Assembly: GCF_008710285.1 (NCBI RefSeq)
Contig: NZ_VYQF01000008.1
Location: 1-64,000, forward strand
DNA: 64,000 nt
Direction of reading: 5' to 3'
DNA from: Ginsengibacter hankyongi
GTDB taxonomy: Bacteria > Bacteroidota > Bacteroidia > Chitinophagales > Chitinophagaceae
In this document: piece after piece, positions 8,103 through 18,255 of the stretch
How positions within the stretch are numbered: position 1 is the first letter of the stretch
Layout: each line of letters starts with the position of its first letter
Notes under the pieces: model-generated
What the model saw: the letters and a program-made list of their open reading frames with translations, nothing else
Database searches by the model: none
What the model was told of the DNA's origin: nothing
Translations under genes and position numbers: made by a program

Positions 8103-11093
8103 ATGAAAAAAGTTTTATCGGTATTTATCTTTCTCAGTATAGCCTCGGCGGCATTTTCCCAGGAGCTAAAATTTAGTAACTGTACCAATTGCTGGAACCC
8201 TGATTCACTGGGCAATCACAGGGTAGTTCTCGTTTTTAATAAACAGGGAAAATATGCAAAGGCCATCATTCCATGGCGAAGGAGAGACGAAAATCCACAG
8301 GCTAAAAGAATCATAGTCGAGGACGCCAAAACGAAGGAAAGGATCTTAAATATAAAAACAGGTACGCTTACCCGTGAGGTTGGTGAAGTTTATTTCGAAC
8401 CTGTGTCAGGGGCTGGTACTTATTATTTGTATTACATGCCTTATAAAAATGAAGGCCGTTCCAATTATCCAAAAGGTATCTATTTAAAGCCGGATTCAAC
8501 CGCTTCCGCAAAATGGCTCAGTGGTTTAAATAACAACAGCAATATTCCCCTGGCTTCGGTAAAAGAAATTCAATCTATCGACTCGTTCAATACTTTTTAC
8601 CCGATGGAAATTATTGCGACAAAGTCTGAAACAGAACGGTTGATTCAAAAAAATAAATCCCAATCCTATTTAATTTTTCCTGAAGACCGCTTGCATTCTA
8701 TAAGAATGACAAACGATCTACCGCAACGCTGGATCGAAATCGGCCCAAAAAATTATTTTAAAGGTGAGGCGATGAAAGGAGAAAACTTTGCTTTTCAATT
8801 AGGCATCTACGCATTTGAAAATCTTGAGAATGTAAAAATCAATTTTACCAATCTTAAGACTTCAGCCGGTAAAACTATTTCTTCAAATAATATTTTTTGT
8901 ATAAATACTAATGGTGTTGACTACGATGGAATTCCTTTCACTAAAACATTGAATGTTGAACCAAACAAAGTACAGGCATTATGGTGTGGCATTGATGTGC
9001 CGGTAAATGCAACAGCGGGAACTTACAAAGGAAAAGTGATCATTACGGCAGATGGAAAATCACCCAAAGAAATTCAATTAACCGTTACTGTTAGTAATTC
9101 GGTTGCTAAGAACGGGGGCGTGAATGAGCCCTGGAAGATGACAAGACTAGGATGGCTCAATTCAACTATGGCTCAACAGAACACCTTGATAGCGCCTTAC
9201 ACAGCGCTTGTCGTGAATAACGACACTGTTGGTTTGCTGGGAAGAAAAGTTGTTATTAATAAAGACGGATTTCCCCAACAGATTCAAACTTTTTTTACAC
9301 CTGAAATGACGGAGTATTCAAAGGAGCCAAACGATCTATTAACCGAGCCTATTCATTTTCATTTCACAAAAATGAGCGATGGGAAAAATATGGTTCTTAA
9401 AAGCCAGGGAGTGCAATTCATTAAAAAGGAACCTGGAACTGTTCAGTGGCAAGTTACCAGCAGCAGTGATTCGTTGAAAATGGAAGTATCTGCGTCTTTG
9501 GAGTTTGATGGATTTATGTCGTATAAAGTTAAAGTGACTGCTTTGCAGGATGTTAGTTTTAAAGACATCGTGATGCATATTCCTTTTAAGAAGGAAGTTG
9601 CAAAATACATGATGGGGCTCGGTCAGAAAGGAGGTTACCGGCCTGAAAATTTTGAATGGAAATGGGATGTAGCACATAAAAACCAGGATGGTGCATGGAT
9701 AGGAAATGTAAATGCCGGGCTTCAATATTCGCTTCGCGATGATAAATATGTCCGTCCGTTAAATACCAATTTTTATTTGCAAAAACCTTTACTGTTGCCT
9801 TCTTCGTGGGGCAATGAAAACAAAGGCGGAATAACTATCGGAGTAAAAGGTAAATCTATTCTTGCCAATAATTATAGCGGTGAGCGCCAAATGAAAAAAG
9901 GAGATGTACTGTATTACAATTTCAATTTACTCATAACGCCCTTTCATACTATTAATACCGATTTTCAATGGGCAACCAGGTTTTATCATGCTTACAAGCC
10001 AATTGATAGCATTAAAGAAACTGGTGCTACTATTATCAACATACATCATGCAACTGCCATTAATCCATATATTAATTATCCGTTCATTGCATGGAAATTG
10101 ATGAAAGCATATATTGATTCAGCACATAATGCTGGATTGAAGGTAAAAATTTATAACACCATTCGTGAATTATCAAATCATGCGTATGAAACTTTTGCAT
10201 TAAGAAGTTTGGGCCATGAAATTTATTCAACAGGTAAAGGTGGCGGATTTAGTTGGCTGCAGGAGCATTTGGGAGATGATTATATTGCAGCATGGTTTGT
10301 TCCTGAATTAAAAGATGCAGCGATCATTAACAGTGGAATGAACCGCTGGCATAATTATTATGTAGAAGGCATGAACTGGCTTACGCAAAATGTGGGGATT
10401 GATGGAATTTATCTAGATGATGTTGCATTTGACCGTGTAACCATGAAGCGCATAAAAAGAGTGCTTACAAAAGATGGGCATCCGGGGATAATTGATTTAC
10501 ATTCTGCCAATCAGTATGATAAAAATGACGGGTTTAATAACAGCGCTAATTTGTACATGGAAAATTTTCCGTACCTCAATCGTCTTTGGTTTGGCGAATA
10601 CTTTGATTATGAAAAAAATAATCCTGATTTTTTTCTTACCGAAGTAAGCGGAATTCCTTTTGGATTAATGGGAGAAATGTTGCAGGGTGGTGGCAATCCA
10701 TGGCGTGGAATGGTTTATGGAATGACGAACCGGATGCCATGGAGTGATAATGCAGATCCTCGTCCTATCTGGAAAGTATGGGATGATTTTGGAATGAAAG
10801 GCACAAAGATGATTGGTTATTGGGTAGATGATAACCCGGTAAAAACCAGTAACGACAGCGTGTTAGCCACTATTTATAAAAAAGAAGGCAAGGTGTTGGT
10901 GTCGATTGCCAGCTGGGCTAACGACGAAGTGTACGTGCAATTAAATATTGATTGGAAAAAATTAGGGATTGAGCCGGCCAAAGCAACCATTACAGCACCC
11001 GAAGTTAAAAATTTTCAACATGCAAAGACTTTTCAATCAGATGAAAAAATTTTTGTTGAAAAAGGCAAAGGATGGCTGTTAATTATAAAATAA
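8103..11093 (+). CDS. DUF6067 (GH123-related) secreted glycoside hydrolase
   Basis: A 996-residue protein with a Sec signal peptide (about 1-20, A-F-S-Q). Residues about 190-345 resemble the beta-sandwich found before GH123-type domains, including the stretch G-T-Y-K-G-K-V-I-I-T. A large TIM-barrel-like region (about 600-930) contains G-I-D-G-I-Y-L-D-D-V-A-F-D-R, a likely active-site strand with adjacent acids. A C-terminal beta domain closes the protein. GH123 enzymes are beta-N-acetylgalactosaminidases; the relation here is from recalled family features and the substrate is inferred. GH109 follows 16 bp downstream, so the two are almost certainly one operon. Confidence 0.7.
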   Translation: MKKVLSVFIFLSIASAAFSQELKFSNCTNCWNPDSLGNHRVVLVFNKQGKYAKAIIPWRRRDENPQAKRIIVEDAKTKERILNIKTGTLTREVGEVYFEPVSGAGTYYLYYMPYKNEGRSNYPKGIYLKPDSTASAKWLSGLNNNSNIPLASVKEIQSIDSFNTFYPMEIIATKSETERLIQKNKSQSYLIFPEDRLHSIRMTNDLPQRWIEIGPKNYFKGEAMKGENFAFQLGIYAFENLENVKINFTNLKTSAGKTISSNNIFCINTNGVDYDGIPFTKTLNVEPNKVQALWCGIDVPVNATAGTYKGKVIITADGKSPKEIQLTVTVSNSVAKNGGVNEPWKMTRLGWLNSTMAQQNTLIAPYTALVVNNDTVGLLGRKVVINKDGFPQQIQTFFTPEMTEYSKEPNDLLTEPIHFHFTKMSDGKNMVLKSQGVQFIKKEPGTVQWQVTSSSDSLKMEVSASLEFDGFMSYKVKVTALQDVSFKDIVMHIPFKKEVAKYMMGLGQKGGYRPENFEWKWDVAHKNQDGAWIGNVNAGLQYSLRDDKYVRPLNTNFYLQKPLLLPSSWGNENKGGITIGVKGKSILANNYSGERQMKKGDVLYYNFNLLITPFHTINTDFQWATRFYHAYKPIDSIKETGATIINIHHATAINPYINYPFIAWKLMKAYIDSAHNAGLKVKIYNTIRELSNHAYETFALRSLGHEIYSTGKGGGFSWLQEHLGDDYIAAWFVPELKDAAIINSGMNRWHNYYVEGMNWLTQNVGIDGIYLDDVAFDRVTMKRIKRVLTKDGHPGIIDLHSANQYDKNDGFNNSANLYMENFPYLNRLWFGEYFDYEKNNPDFFLTEVSGIPFGLMGEMLQGGGNPWRGMVYGMTNRMPWSDNADPRPIWKVWDDFGMKGTKMIGYWVDDNPVKTSNDSVLATIYKKEGKVLVSIASWANDEVYVQLNIDWKKLGIEPAKATITAPEVKNFQHAKTFQSDEKIFVEKGKGWLLIIK

Positions 11094-11109
11094 AAACCAC
11101 TTAAATCTT

Positions 11110-12468
11110 ATGAACAGAAAAGAATTTGTAAAAACAAGCGGCCTTGCAGCGGCAGCTTTTGCGTTTGCACCATCAACAAAATTTTTTGTAAGAGATGGCG
11201 AGCCGAAAGTTAAGATGGCAATAATGGGTGTTGGCGGCAGAGGGCAAAGTCATCTTGATCTGTTGCTGAGAAGAGATGATGTTGACCTCGTTGCCATTTG
11301 CGATGTAGAAGCGCATGCACTTGAAGATTCAAAAAAAATAATTGCAAAGAGCGGTAAAAAAATGCCGCAAATTTTTACCGGTGATAATTATGCGTGGAAG
11401 AGGATGTTAGAAATTAAAGGTGGCCTGGATGGAGTGGTTATAGCAACTCCATGGGAATGGCATAAACCGATGGTGATGGGTTCTTTGGAAGCGGGTCTTA
11501 AATATGTAGCAACCGAAGTGATATTGGGTCTGTCGTTGCAGGATCACTGGGATGTTGTGAAGGCAGCTGAAAAATACAATGCCAATGTTATGATGCTGGA
11601 AAATGTTTGCTATCGCCGGGATGTTATGGCTGTTTTAAATATGGTGCGCCAGGGATTGTTTGGGGAATTAATTCATTTACAGGGCGGCTACCAGCATGAT
11701 CTGCGCGGAGTAAAATTTAATAATGGTTACGCCGGAAAAGAGCATGGTGTTGAGTTTGGGGAGAAAGCATATTCCGAAGCACATTGGAGAACAGAACATT
11801 CTGTTCATCGTAACGGTGACCTGTACCCGACGCATGGAATCGGCCCCATAGCGAACTACATAAACATTAACCGTGGTAATCGTTTTCTTTCTTTATGTTC
11901 TTTTTCGTCTAAATCAAGAGGACTTCATAATTATATTACCAAATGGGGTGGTGAAAATCATCCCAATGCAAAAGTTAATTTTAAATTAGGTGATGTGGTC
12001 ACCACTTCAATCAACTGCGCCAACGGTGAAACTATTTTATTACAACACGACACCGATTTGCCAAGACCATATTCATTAGGTTTTCGTGTACAGGGCACCG
12101 AAGGATTATGGATGGATGTAAGCAAGACGATTTATATACAGGAAAAATCTGCAAATGAAGACCAATGGGACGATGAAAAAAAATGGTTAGACAAATATGA
12201 TCACCCCCTTTGGGCAAGATGGAGCAAAGAAACTGCGGGTGCTGGTCATGGTGGCATGGATTTCTTTGTGATTCATGCATTTGTTGAATCCATCAAGCAT
12301 AAAACGCCAACGCCGTTAGATGTCTATGATGCTGCAACCTGGAGCGTTATTTCACCATTGAGTGAGCAATCAATTGAATTAGGCAATCAGACGGTCGAGT
12401 TTCCTGATTTTACCGGGGGACAATGGATGTTTAGAAAACCTGTTTTTGCGCTAAACGATGAATATTAA
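11110..12468 (+). CDS. GH109 alpha-N-acetylgalactosaminidase (NAD-dependent, Gfo/Idh/MocA fold)
   Basis: A 452-residue enzyme with a Tat/Sec-like leader (N-R-K-E-F-V-K-T-S-G-L then an alanine-rich segment; the classical twin arginine is absent). The Rossmann motif G-V-G-G-R-G-Q-S-H (about 40-48) binds NAD. G-G-Y-Q-H-D-L-R and N-G-D-L-Y-P-T-H-G-I-G-P (Tyr239, His242) are characteristic of GH109 rather than generic oxidoreductases. GH109 removes terminal alpha-GalNAc, as in blood group A or Tn antigens, by an NAD-mediated redox mechanism. It follows the DUF6067 gene by 16 bp, and the likely fate of released GalNAc is import and phosphorylation by the island's transporter and kinase. Confidence 0.85.
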   Translation: MNRKEFVKTSGLAAAAFAFAPSTKFFVRDGEPKVKMAIMGVGGRGQSHLDLLLRRDDVDLVAICDVEAHALEDSKKIIAKSGKKMPQIFTGDNYAWKRMLEIKGGLDGVVIATPWEWHKPMVMGSLEAGLKYVATEVILGLSLQDHWDVVKAAEKYNANVMMLENVCYRRDVMAVLNMVRQGLFGELIHLQGGYQHDLRGVKFNNGYAGKEHGVEFGEKAYSEAHWRTEHSVHRNGDLYPTHGIGPIANYININRGNRFLSLCSFSSKSRGLHNYITKWGGENHPNAKVNFKLGDVVTTSINCANGETILLQHDTDLPRPYSLGFRVQGTEGLWMDVSKTIYIQEKSANEDQWDDEKKWLDKYDHPLWARWSKETAGAGHGGMDFFVIHAFVESIKHKTPTPLDVYDAATWSVISPLSEQSIELGNQTVEFPDFTGGQWMFRKPVFALNDEY

Positions 12469-12493
12469 TGCTTACCCATTAATAAACGGGTAA

Positions 12494-12503
12494 CAAGCGA
12501 TTG
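12494..12503. promoter_or_regulatory. LacI-type operator between GH109 and DUF5107 genes
   Basis: CAAGCGATTG followed by GTTCAT matches the core and the downstream TTCAT seen at the other sites. It lies about 40 bp before the DUF5107 start. Confidence 0.45.
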
Positions 12504-12542
12504 GTTCATCCTCTTAATTAAATGCAATTTAAAATTTTCAAT

Positions 12543-15500
12543 ATGCGGAAATTATTTTTAATCGTATTTATCTGCGTGTGCTATTCATGCATTGCACAAA
12601 GCGATGCAGTAATTCATGAGTATAATAAAGCTTTTACAACCTATCCTTTTTCAGATCCTAATCCTGTTCCCTCATTCACTAAAATGTATCCCTATTTCCG
12701 GTACGACGGATTTACGGATAAACCCGTACAAAAAGAATGGAAAGTTGTTGAGCTTGAAAATGATTTTATTAAAATCATAATATTGCCGGAAATTGGAGGA
12801 AAGATTTGGTCGGCTGTCGAGAAATCAACGGGTCGCTCTTTTTTTTATTATAATCACGCGGTTAAGTTTCGCGATGTTGCATTGCGTGGTCCATGGACAA
12901 GCGGAGGGCTGGAGGCCAACTATGGAATTATGGGGCATACGCCCAATTGTGCTACACCAGTGGATTACACAACGCGAAAGAACGAAGATGGTAGTGTGAG
13001 TTGCATTATCGGCACCCTGGATTTGCTTACCAATACCAACTGGACAATCGAAATCAATTTGCCTAAGGACAAAGCTTATTTTACAACAAGATCTTTTTGG
13101 TATAATAATACCGATCTTGAAGAACCTTATTATCATTGGATGAATACGGGATTAAAAGCTAAAGGAAATCTTGAGTTTTTGTATCGCGGAAATCATTACC
13201 TCGGGCATGAAGGTGAGTATAGTGACTGGCCTGTAAATAAGCAGAACGGAAAGAAAATATCTTTTTACGAAAACAATGATTTTGGCGGGTATAAATCTTA
13301 TCATGTATTTGGGCAGTATACCGATTTTTTCGGGGCGTACTGGCATGATGATGATTTTGGAATGGCGCGATATTCCGCTCATGATAATAAAGCAGGGAAG
13401 AAAATATGGATATGGGGGTTATCGCAACAAGGAATGATATGGGAGAAATTATTAACCGATACAGATGGCCAATATGTTGAATTGCAATCGGGGAGATTGT
13501 TTAATCAAACCGCTGATAAAAGTACATTTACACCCTTTAAACATAAAAGTTTCGCACCTTATGGAACTGATGTATGGACGGAATACTGGTATCCTGTTTT
13601 AAATACAAAAGGCTTTGTGGAAGCCAATGAATATGGGGCTTTGAACGTAAAATATGAAAATGGCTGGCTGAAACTTTATTTTAATCCTGTCCAAAAAATG
13701 AATGATGATCTTGAAGTGAAGGCAGGTGATCAAATCATTTACAATAAACGAATTCAAGCTTATCCACTTAAAACATTTGTTGATTCCGTTAAGATAAATA
13801 TTGATCCCAACGATTTATTAATAACAGTTGGAGGTAACAAACTTATCTATAATTCAAAACCCGGCGCTTATGATTTAAGCCGCCCGCTTGAGGCACCAAA
13901 AGATTTTGCCTGGAATTCGGCGTATGGATTATATATACAGGGCAAAGAATTTTCTGACGAAAAACAATATGATTCGGCAGAGAGCAAGTTAAATGAGGCT
14001 ATAAAAGCTGATCATAATTTTTTGCCGGCGTTAGTAGAGATGGCAGAACTTATGTACCGTAACATGCGCTACAGTGAGGCGCTTCAATTTGCCAAAAGGG
14101 CTTTAAGCATTAATACCAATGACGGGGGCGCCAATTATTATTATGGAATTATTAATGCCAGGCTGGGCAATATTGTCGATGCAATGGATGGACTTGACCT
14201 GGCGAGTCTATCTGTTGGCTACAGAAGTGAGGCTTGTACGGGTTTAAGTAATATATATATCAAACAAAAAAATTGGGACAAGGCACTGCAGTATGCGTCT
14301 AAGGCAACTGACTTTAACCGTTACAATGTTTCTGCATTACAAACTCAGTGTATCGCTTACCGTTATGAAAATAATCAACGTGCTGCTGACGAAGAATTGA
14401 ATACAATTTTATCGTATGATCCATTAAATCATTTTGCGTTATTTGAAAAAAATCTATGGCAACCATCTGAAGAAAACAAACAACATTTTGCTGATATTAT
14501 AACCAATGAACAACCTGCACAAACCTACCTCGAATTAGCGATTAGTTATTATGCCAGGGGCTGTAATGCCGAAAGCGAAAAAGTTTTAGAACTTTGTCCT
14601 TCAAACGATCTTGCAATTTACTGGCGGGCTTTTTTGCAAAATAAGCAAGGCAAATCATTTTCAAAATTATTAGCCGAAGCCGATAATTCATCTCCGGCTT
14701 TTGTATTTCCTTTCCGCCCGGAAGACGAAGAGATGTTGATTTGGGCCAAAGAACAAAGCAATAACTGGAGAGCGAAATATTATCTCGGCTTATTATATAA
14801 AGACAGGAATCGCATTAATGAAAGTCAACAACTTTTTATGGCCTGCGGAAACGAACCCGCATATGCACCCTTTTATGCTGCCAGGTCACTCCTGTTCGCG
14901 GGATTTACAACCGGCCAGGCGTTGACTGATCTTCAAAAAGCCATTGCTTTAGATAAAGATAATTGGCGTTATTATAAAATGCTCGGTGAATATTATATCG
15001 ATCATAAAGAAAACGAGAAAGCAACAGATGTAGTTGGGCCTTTTTATAAAGCTCATTCAGGAAACTACATTATAGGTATTTTGTATGCAAAAATATTATT
15101 GCTGAATAAACGCTATCATGAATGCTTTGATCTTTTATTACATATAAATATTCTTCCTTTTGAGGGCGCTACTATCGGCCGAGAATTATATCACGAAGCC
15201 GGGTTAATGCAGGCTATGGATGAGATGAAGAGCAAAAATTATAAAAAAGCACTTTCATACATTAATGATGCAAAAAAATGGCCACAAAATTTAGGAGCAG
15301 GTAAACCTTATCAGGAAAATATTGATGAGCGTTTGGAAGACTGGATGAGTTACCTGTGTTATGAAAAAGCTGGCCAGCAAAAGCAGGCAGAACGATCCTT
15401 GCAAAAGATAATGGAATTCAATCCTAAAATTGAAAATACCGTTATTAATTTTTTCCCGGCAAATGAACTCGTAACTGCATGGGCTTTGGAAAAAATTCAA

Positions 15501-15668
15501 TCGACTACCAAGGCTGCTGAATGGTTGCAGGAGGAGGTAAAAAAGTATCCCGGTAATAAGATTATACAATGGTGCCTGCAGGTTTTTAATGATGAAAAAG
15601 CCGGGACTGCCGATAACACTGACTCCGGGACTCGTTTAATTGAGAGACTAATCAATCTTCAACAGTAG
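12543..15668 (+). CDS. DUF5107 domain protein with TPR repeats, secreted
   Basis: About 1041 residues from the chosen ATG at 12543, which opens directly onto a signal peptide (M-R-K-L-F-L-I-V-F-I, ending I-A-Q); an ATG at 12522 would add seven residues. Residues about 45-400 resemble DUF5107 (V-E-L-E-N-D-F-I-K-I-I-I-L-P-E-I-G-G-K-I-W-S), a galactose-mutarotase-like beta-sandwich. The C-terminal half is rich in tetratricopeptide repeats, for example A-L-Q-F-A-K-R-A-L-S-I-N. DUF5107-TPR proteins recur in glycan loci, but no activity is firmly known to me. It lies 74 bp after GH109 with an operator-like site between, so it may be co-regulated. Confidence 0.75.
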   Translation: MRKLFLIVFICVCYSCIAQSDAVIHEYNKAFTTYPFSDPNPVPSFTKMYPYFRYDGFTDKPVQKEWKVVELENDFIKIIILPEIGGKIWSAVEKSTGRSFFYYNHAVKFRDVALRGPWTSGGLEANYGIMGHTPNCATPVDYTTRKNEDGSVSCIIGTLDLLTNTNWTIEINLPKDKAYFTTRSFWYNNTDLEEPYYHWMNTGLKAKGNLEFLYRGNHYLGHEGEYSDWPVNKQNGKKISFYENNDFGGYKSYHVFGQYTDFFGAYWHDDDFGMARYSAHDNKAGKKIWIWGLSQQGMIWEKLLTDTDGQYVELQSGRLFNQTADKSTFTPFKHKSFAPYGTDVWTEYWYPVLNTKGFVEANEYGALNVKYENGWLKLYFNPVQKMNDDLEVKAGDQIIYNKRIQAYPLKTFVDSVKINIDPNDLLITVGGNKLIYNSKPGAYDLSRPLEAPKDFAWNSAYGLYIQGKEFSDEKQYDSAESKLNEAIKADHNFLPALVEMAELMYRNMRYSEALQFAKRALSINTNDGGANYYYGIINARLGNIVDAMDGLDLASLSVGYRSEACTGLSNIYIKQKNWDKALQYASKATDFNRYNVSALQTQCIAYRYENNQRAADEELNTILSYDPLNHFALFEKNLWQPSEENKQHFADIITNEQPAQTYLELAISYYARGCNAESEKVLELCPSNDLAIYWRAFLQNKQGKSFSKLLAEADNSSPAFVFPFRPEDEEMLIWAKEQSNNWRAKYYLGLLYKDRNRINESQQLFMACGNEPAYAPFYAARSLLFAGFTTGQALTDLQKAIALDKDNWRYYKMLGEYYIDHKENEKATDVVGPFYKAHSGNYIIGILYAKILLLNKRYHECFDLLLHINILPFEGATIGRELYHEAGLMQAMDEMKSKNYKKALSYINDAKKWPQNLGAGKPYQENIDERLEDWMSYLCYEKAGQQKQAERSLQKIMEFNPKIENTVINFFPANELVTAWALEKIQSTTKAAEWLQEEVKKYPGNKIIQWCLQVFNDEKAGTADNTDSGTRLIERLINLQQ

Positions 15669-15784
15669 CTTTTTTACAACGATTGGGAGGAATTTTATGC
15701 CGTTCAATAGCGGTTATGATAGCCCGTTATGATGTTTTTCTGCAACAAATTTTTTTTGGGAATGTTTTCAGAATTGGAAGTTCA

Positions 15785-16723
15785 ATGAAAAAACCTGCCG
15801 TAACTTAATACTTACTTTTTGTATTAGCTGTTTTTCCAGGCAAGCAGTTTCTGTTTTTGTTTCGGGAACTGAAGGATATAAAACTTTTCGCATTCCAGCC
15901 ATTATTGCTTTATCTAATGGGCTTCCGCTTGCCTTTGCAGAAGTCCGTGTAGATGGGTCAGGTGATATTGATATTTTTATGAAAGAAAGTATGAAGGCGA
16001 AGTAAGAAAAGGAAATAGGCTACGTGAATTTTGATATAAAACTTCAGCCTACGATGGCGTTACCTGGTCTGATGCAGTAAACATTACGACTTGGGTGAAT
16101 AAACCCAAAACAGCCAAAAATGAACCCCGATTATAATTTTGCGGAAGATTGGCGCAGCTATGCCAATGCACCGGGGCATGCCATGCAGTTTCAACATGGA
16201 AAATATAAAGGGAGAATTTTTATTCCTACTAACCACTCTAACGGTAACCCGAAAACGCATTTTAAAGATTATGAAGCACATGGCTTTTTTACTGCTGATC
16301 ATGGAAGCACTTTTCATTTGAGTGAGAATATAAATAAGGGCGGCAGTAATGTATCTATTGAACTTAGTGAGGGTAAACTGATGATGAACAGCCGCAATCA
16401 AAGTGGCTACGTTAAAGCACGTATCGTTTCAGTTAGCAGTGATGGCGGATTAACTTGGGACACTACGTATTTTGAAAATACATTAATTGATCCTGTGAAT
16501 GAAGGAAGCTTATTAACTGTAGCGAATACAAAGGAAAAATATTATTGCATAAAACCTGGACGAAAGTTCATGTTATAGATAAAAGTGCAGATGGAAGTGA
16601 GGGTGATTACACCGGATATTCTGATATTGTAAAATTGAGCGGGAAAAGATCGGCGTGTTGTACGAGAAGGGAAATTACAGTGAAATTGTTTTTACTACTG
16701 TTAGATGGAAATATAAACGTTAG
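15785..16723 (+). pseudogene. Decayed exo-alpha-sialidase (GH33-like)
   Basis: Pieces of one sialidase are readable in changing frames. The N-terminus gives a leader, then T-E-G-Y-K-T-F-R-I-P-A-I (the RIP motif), then G-S-G-D-I-D-I-F-M-K. Next comes an Asp-box-like Y-D-G-V-T-W-S. An open segment at 16120-16578 includes N-A-P-G-H-A-M-Q-F-Q-H-G-K and S-S-D-G-G-L-T-W. The end has Y-T-G-Y-S-D-I-V-K-L-S and I-G-V-L-Y-E-K-G. Lesions: an A-run after the start codon needs one more A, a stop and scrambled stretch near 16003-16040, a frame change at the A-run near 16110, a missing piece near 16545, and another shift near 16640. Too many lesions for sequencing error alone. An intact version would release sialic acid from glycan ends. 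Confidence 0.85.
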
Positions 16724-16961
16724 TTTTAGCCGGCGCTTAAAAATATGCCAATTCCCGGTTGGATCGATAATATCCTTAGTTCTACTTCAACCTATGCACT
16801 TACCCCAAGCAACGTTCGTTGTTGCTCTTTAAAGCCTTATTAAATTTCAAAATAAAAAATGGATTTCCTCATAACTTAAAAAAATAAAGCAATAATATTT
16901 CGAACTAATTAAATTTTTTAAAAAGTTTTGGCAAGTTCAATAAAAAATTTAATTTTGAAAA

Positions 16962-18167
16962 ATGACCAGTAAAGCACTGCTTTATAAGAGAAAGATTCTA
17001 AAAGAATTGTGTTTTGGAAATGTTTTATCTGCGCTGGAATTAAGCATTCGAATTGAAAAGAGCCTTCCTTTAACTACCCGCATTTTGAATGAATTGGTGG
17101 ATGAGCAAATTTTGAAAGAGAGTGGCTATGCCTCATCTACCGGTGGAAGGCGGCCGCAACGATATTCGTTGGTTGCAGGGAAAATGTATGTAGTTTCCGT
17201 GGCGATGGACCAGCTCGTAACCCGAATTGGTATTATTGATTTGCAGAATTGTGATATCAGTCTTAGCCAAAAATATAACCTGGTTCTTTCACATAACGAC
17301 GCTTCACTTTCTACTCTCACCAAATATATTAATGGCTTTATCAAAAAGTCGGGAATAAAAAAAGATAAAATACTAGGAGTTGGAATTGGTATGCCCGGCT
17401 TTGTTGATGTGGATAAGGGAGTTAATTATTCTTTTTTAGACCACAAGGGTGAAAGCATACCGGCATATATAGAGGAAATAATTGAGCTTCCCGTTTTCAT
17501 AGATAATGATTCAAGCGTCATAGCTTTAACAGAATTAAAATTAGGTTCAGCAATAAATACAAAGAACACAATGGTTATCAACCTGGGCTGGGGTGTAGGG
17601 CTGGGAATGATTATTAATGGAAAATTGTTTAGGGGAAATAACGGTTTTGCCGGCGAGTTTAGCCACATCCCGCTTTTTGAAAACAATAAACTATGTGCCT
17701 GCGGAAAAAGCGGGTGTTTGGAAACAGAAACTTCTTTATTGGTAGTAATTGAAAAGGCAAAAAAGGAATTAGATAAAGGCCGCGTTTCAATTATTAAGAA
17801 AATACCCGCGGATTTTGAAGAAGCGTGCAATACAATTATTAGTGCCGCCATTAATGGTGACCAAATGGCCGTTGAGTTGCTGTTGAACATGGCCTATGAT
17901 CTTGGGAAAGGCATTGCTACGCTTATCCATATATTCAATCCTGAATTGATAGTATTAAGTGGAAGAGGTGCATCGGCAGGCAATATGTTATTGGCTCCGA
18001 TACAGCATGCTATAAATAAGTATTGCATCCCAAGGCTGTCAGCTTATACTAAAGTAATCATATCAACTTTCAGTAAAAGCGCAGAGCTAATTGGGGGAGC
18101 GGCACTCGTAATAGAAAACTATGATAAAAAGCATTCAAAACAATTAATAACCTTGCTCAATAATTAA
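16962..18167 (+). CDS. ROK-family transcriptional repressor (NagC/XylR-like)
   Basis: A 401-residue protein. Residues about 1-75 form a winged helix-turn-helix (L-T-T-R-I-L-N-E-L-V-D-E-Q, then G-G-R-R-P-Q-R-Y). The rest is a ROK sugar-kinase-like domain with G-V-G-I-G-M-P-G-F-V-D, I-D-N-D-S-S-V and the zinc motif C-A-C-G-K-S-G-C-L-E. ROK repressors of this layout sense sugars such as GlcNAc or xylose. It sits 88 bp before susC on the same strand. No CAANCGNTTG site was seen near susC, so the ROK protein may control the SusCD pair independently of LacI. The ligand is unknown. Confidence 0.88.
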   Translation: MTSKALLYKRKILKELCFGNVLSALELSIRIEKSLPLTTRILNELVDEQILKESGYASSTGGRRPQRYSLVAGKMYVVSVAMDQLVTRIGIIDLQNCDISLSQKYNLVLSHNDASLSTLTKYINGFIKKSGIKKDKILGVGIGMPGFVDVDKGVNYSFLDHKGESIPAYIEEIIELPVFIDNDSSVIALTELKLGSAINTKNTMVINLGWGVGLGMIINGKLFRGNNGFAGEFSHIPLFENNKLCACGKSGCLETETSLLVVIEKAKKELDKGRVSIIKKIPADFEEACNTIISAAINGDQMAVELLLNMAYDLGKGIATLIHIFNPELIVLSGRGASAGNMLLAPIQHAINKYCIPRLSAYTKVIISTFSKSAELIGGAALVIENYDKKHSKQLITLLNN

Positions 18168-18255
18168 ATGATTTTAAAAATTATGTACTGAAAAATAACA
18201 CACGCATTATTCAATGGACTCTAAATTTTAAAAGTATAAAAAAAACCAAATTACA

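Noticed and set aside
16745-16843. 32-codon frame after the sialidase remnant
   Set aside because: Short, without recognisable motif or conserved neighbour relation; could be debris of the decayed region.
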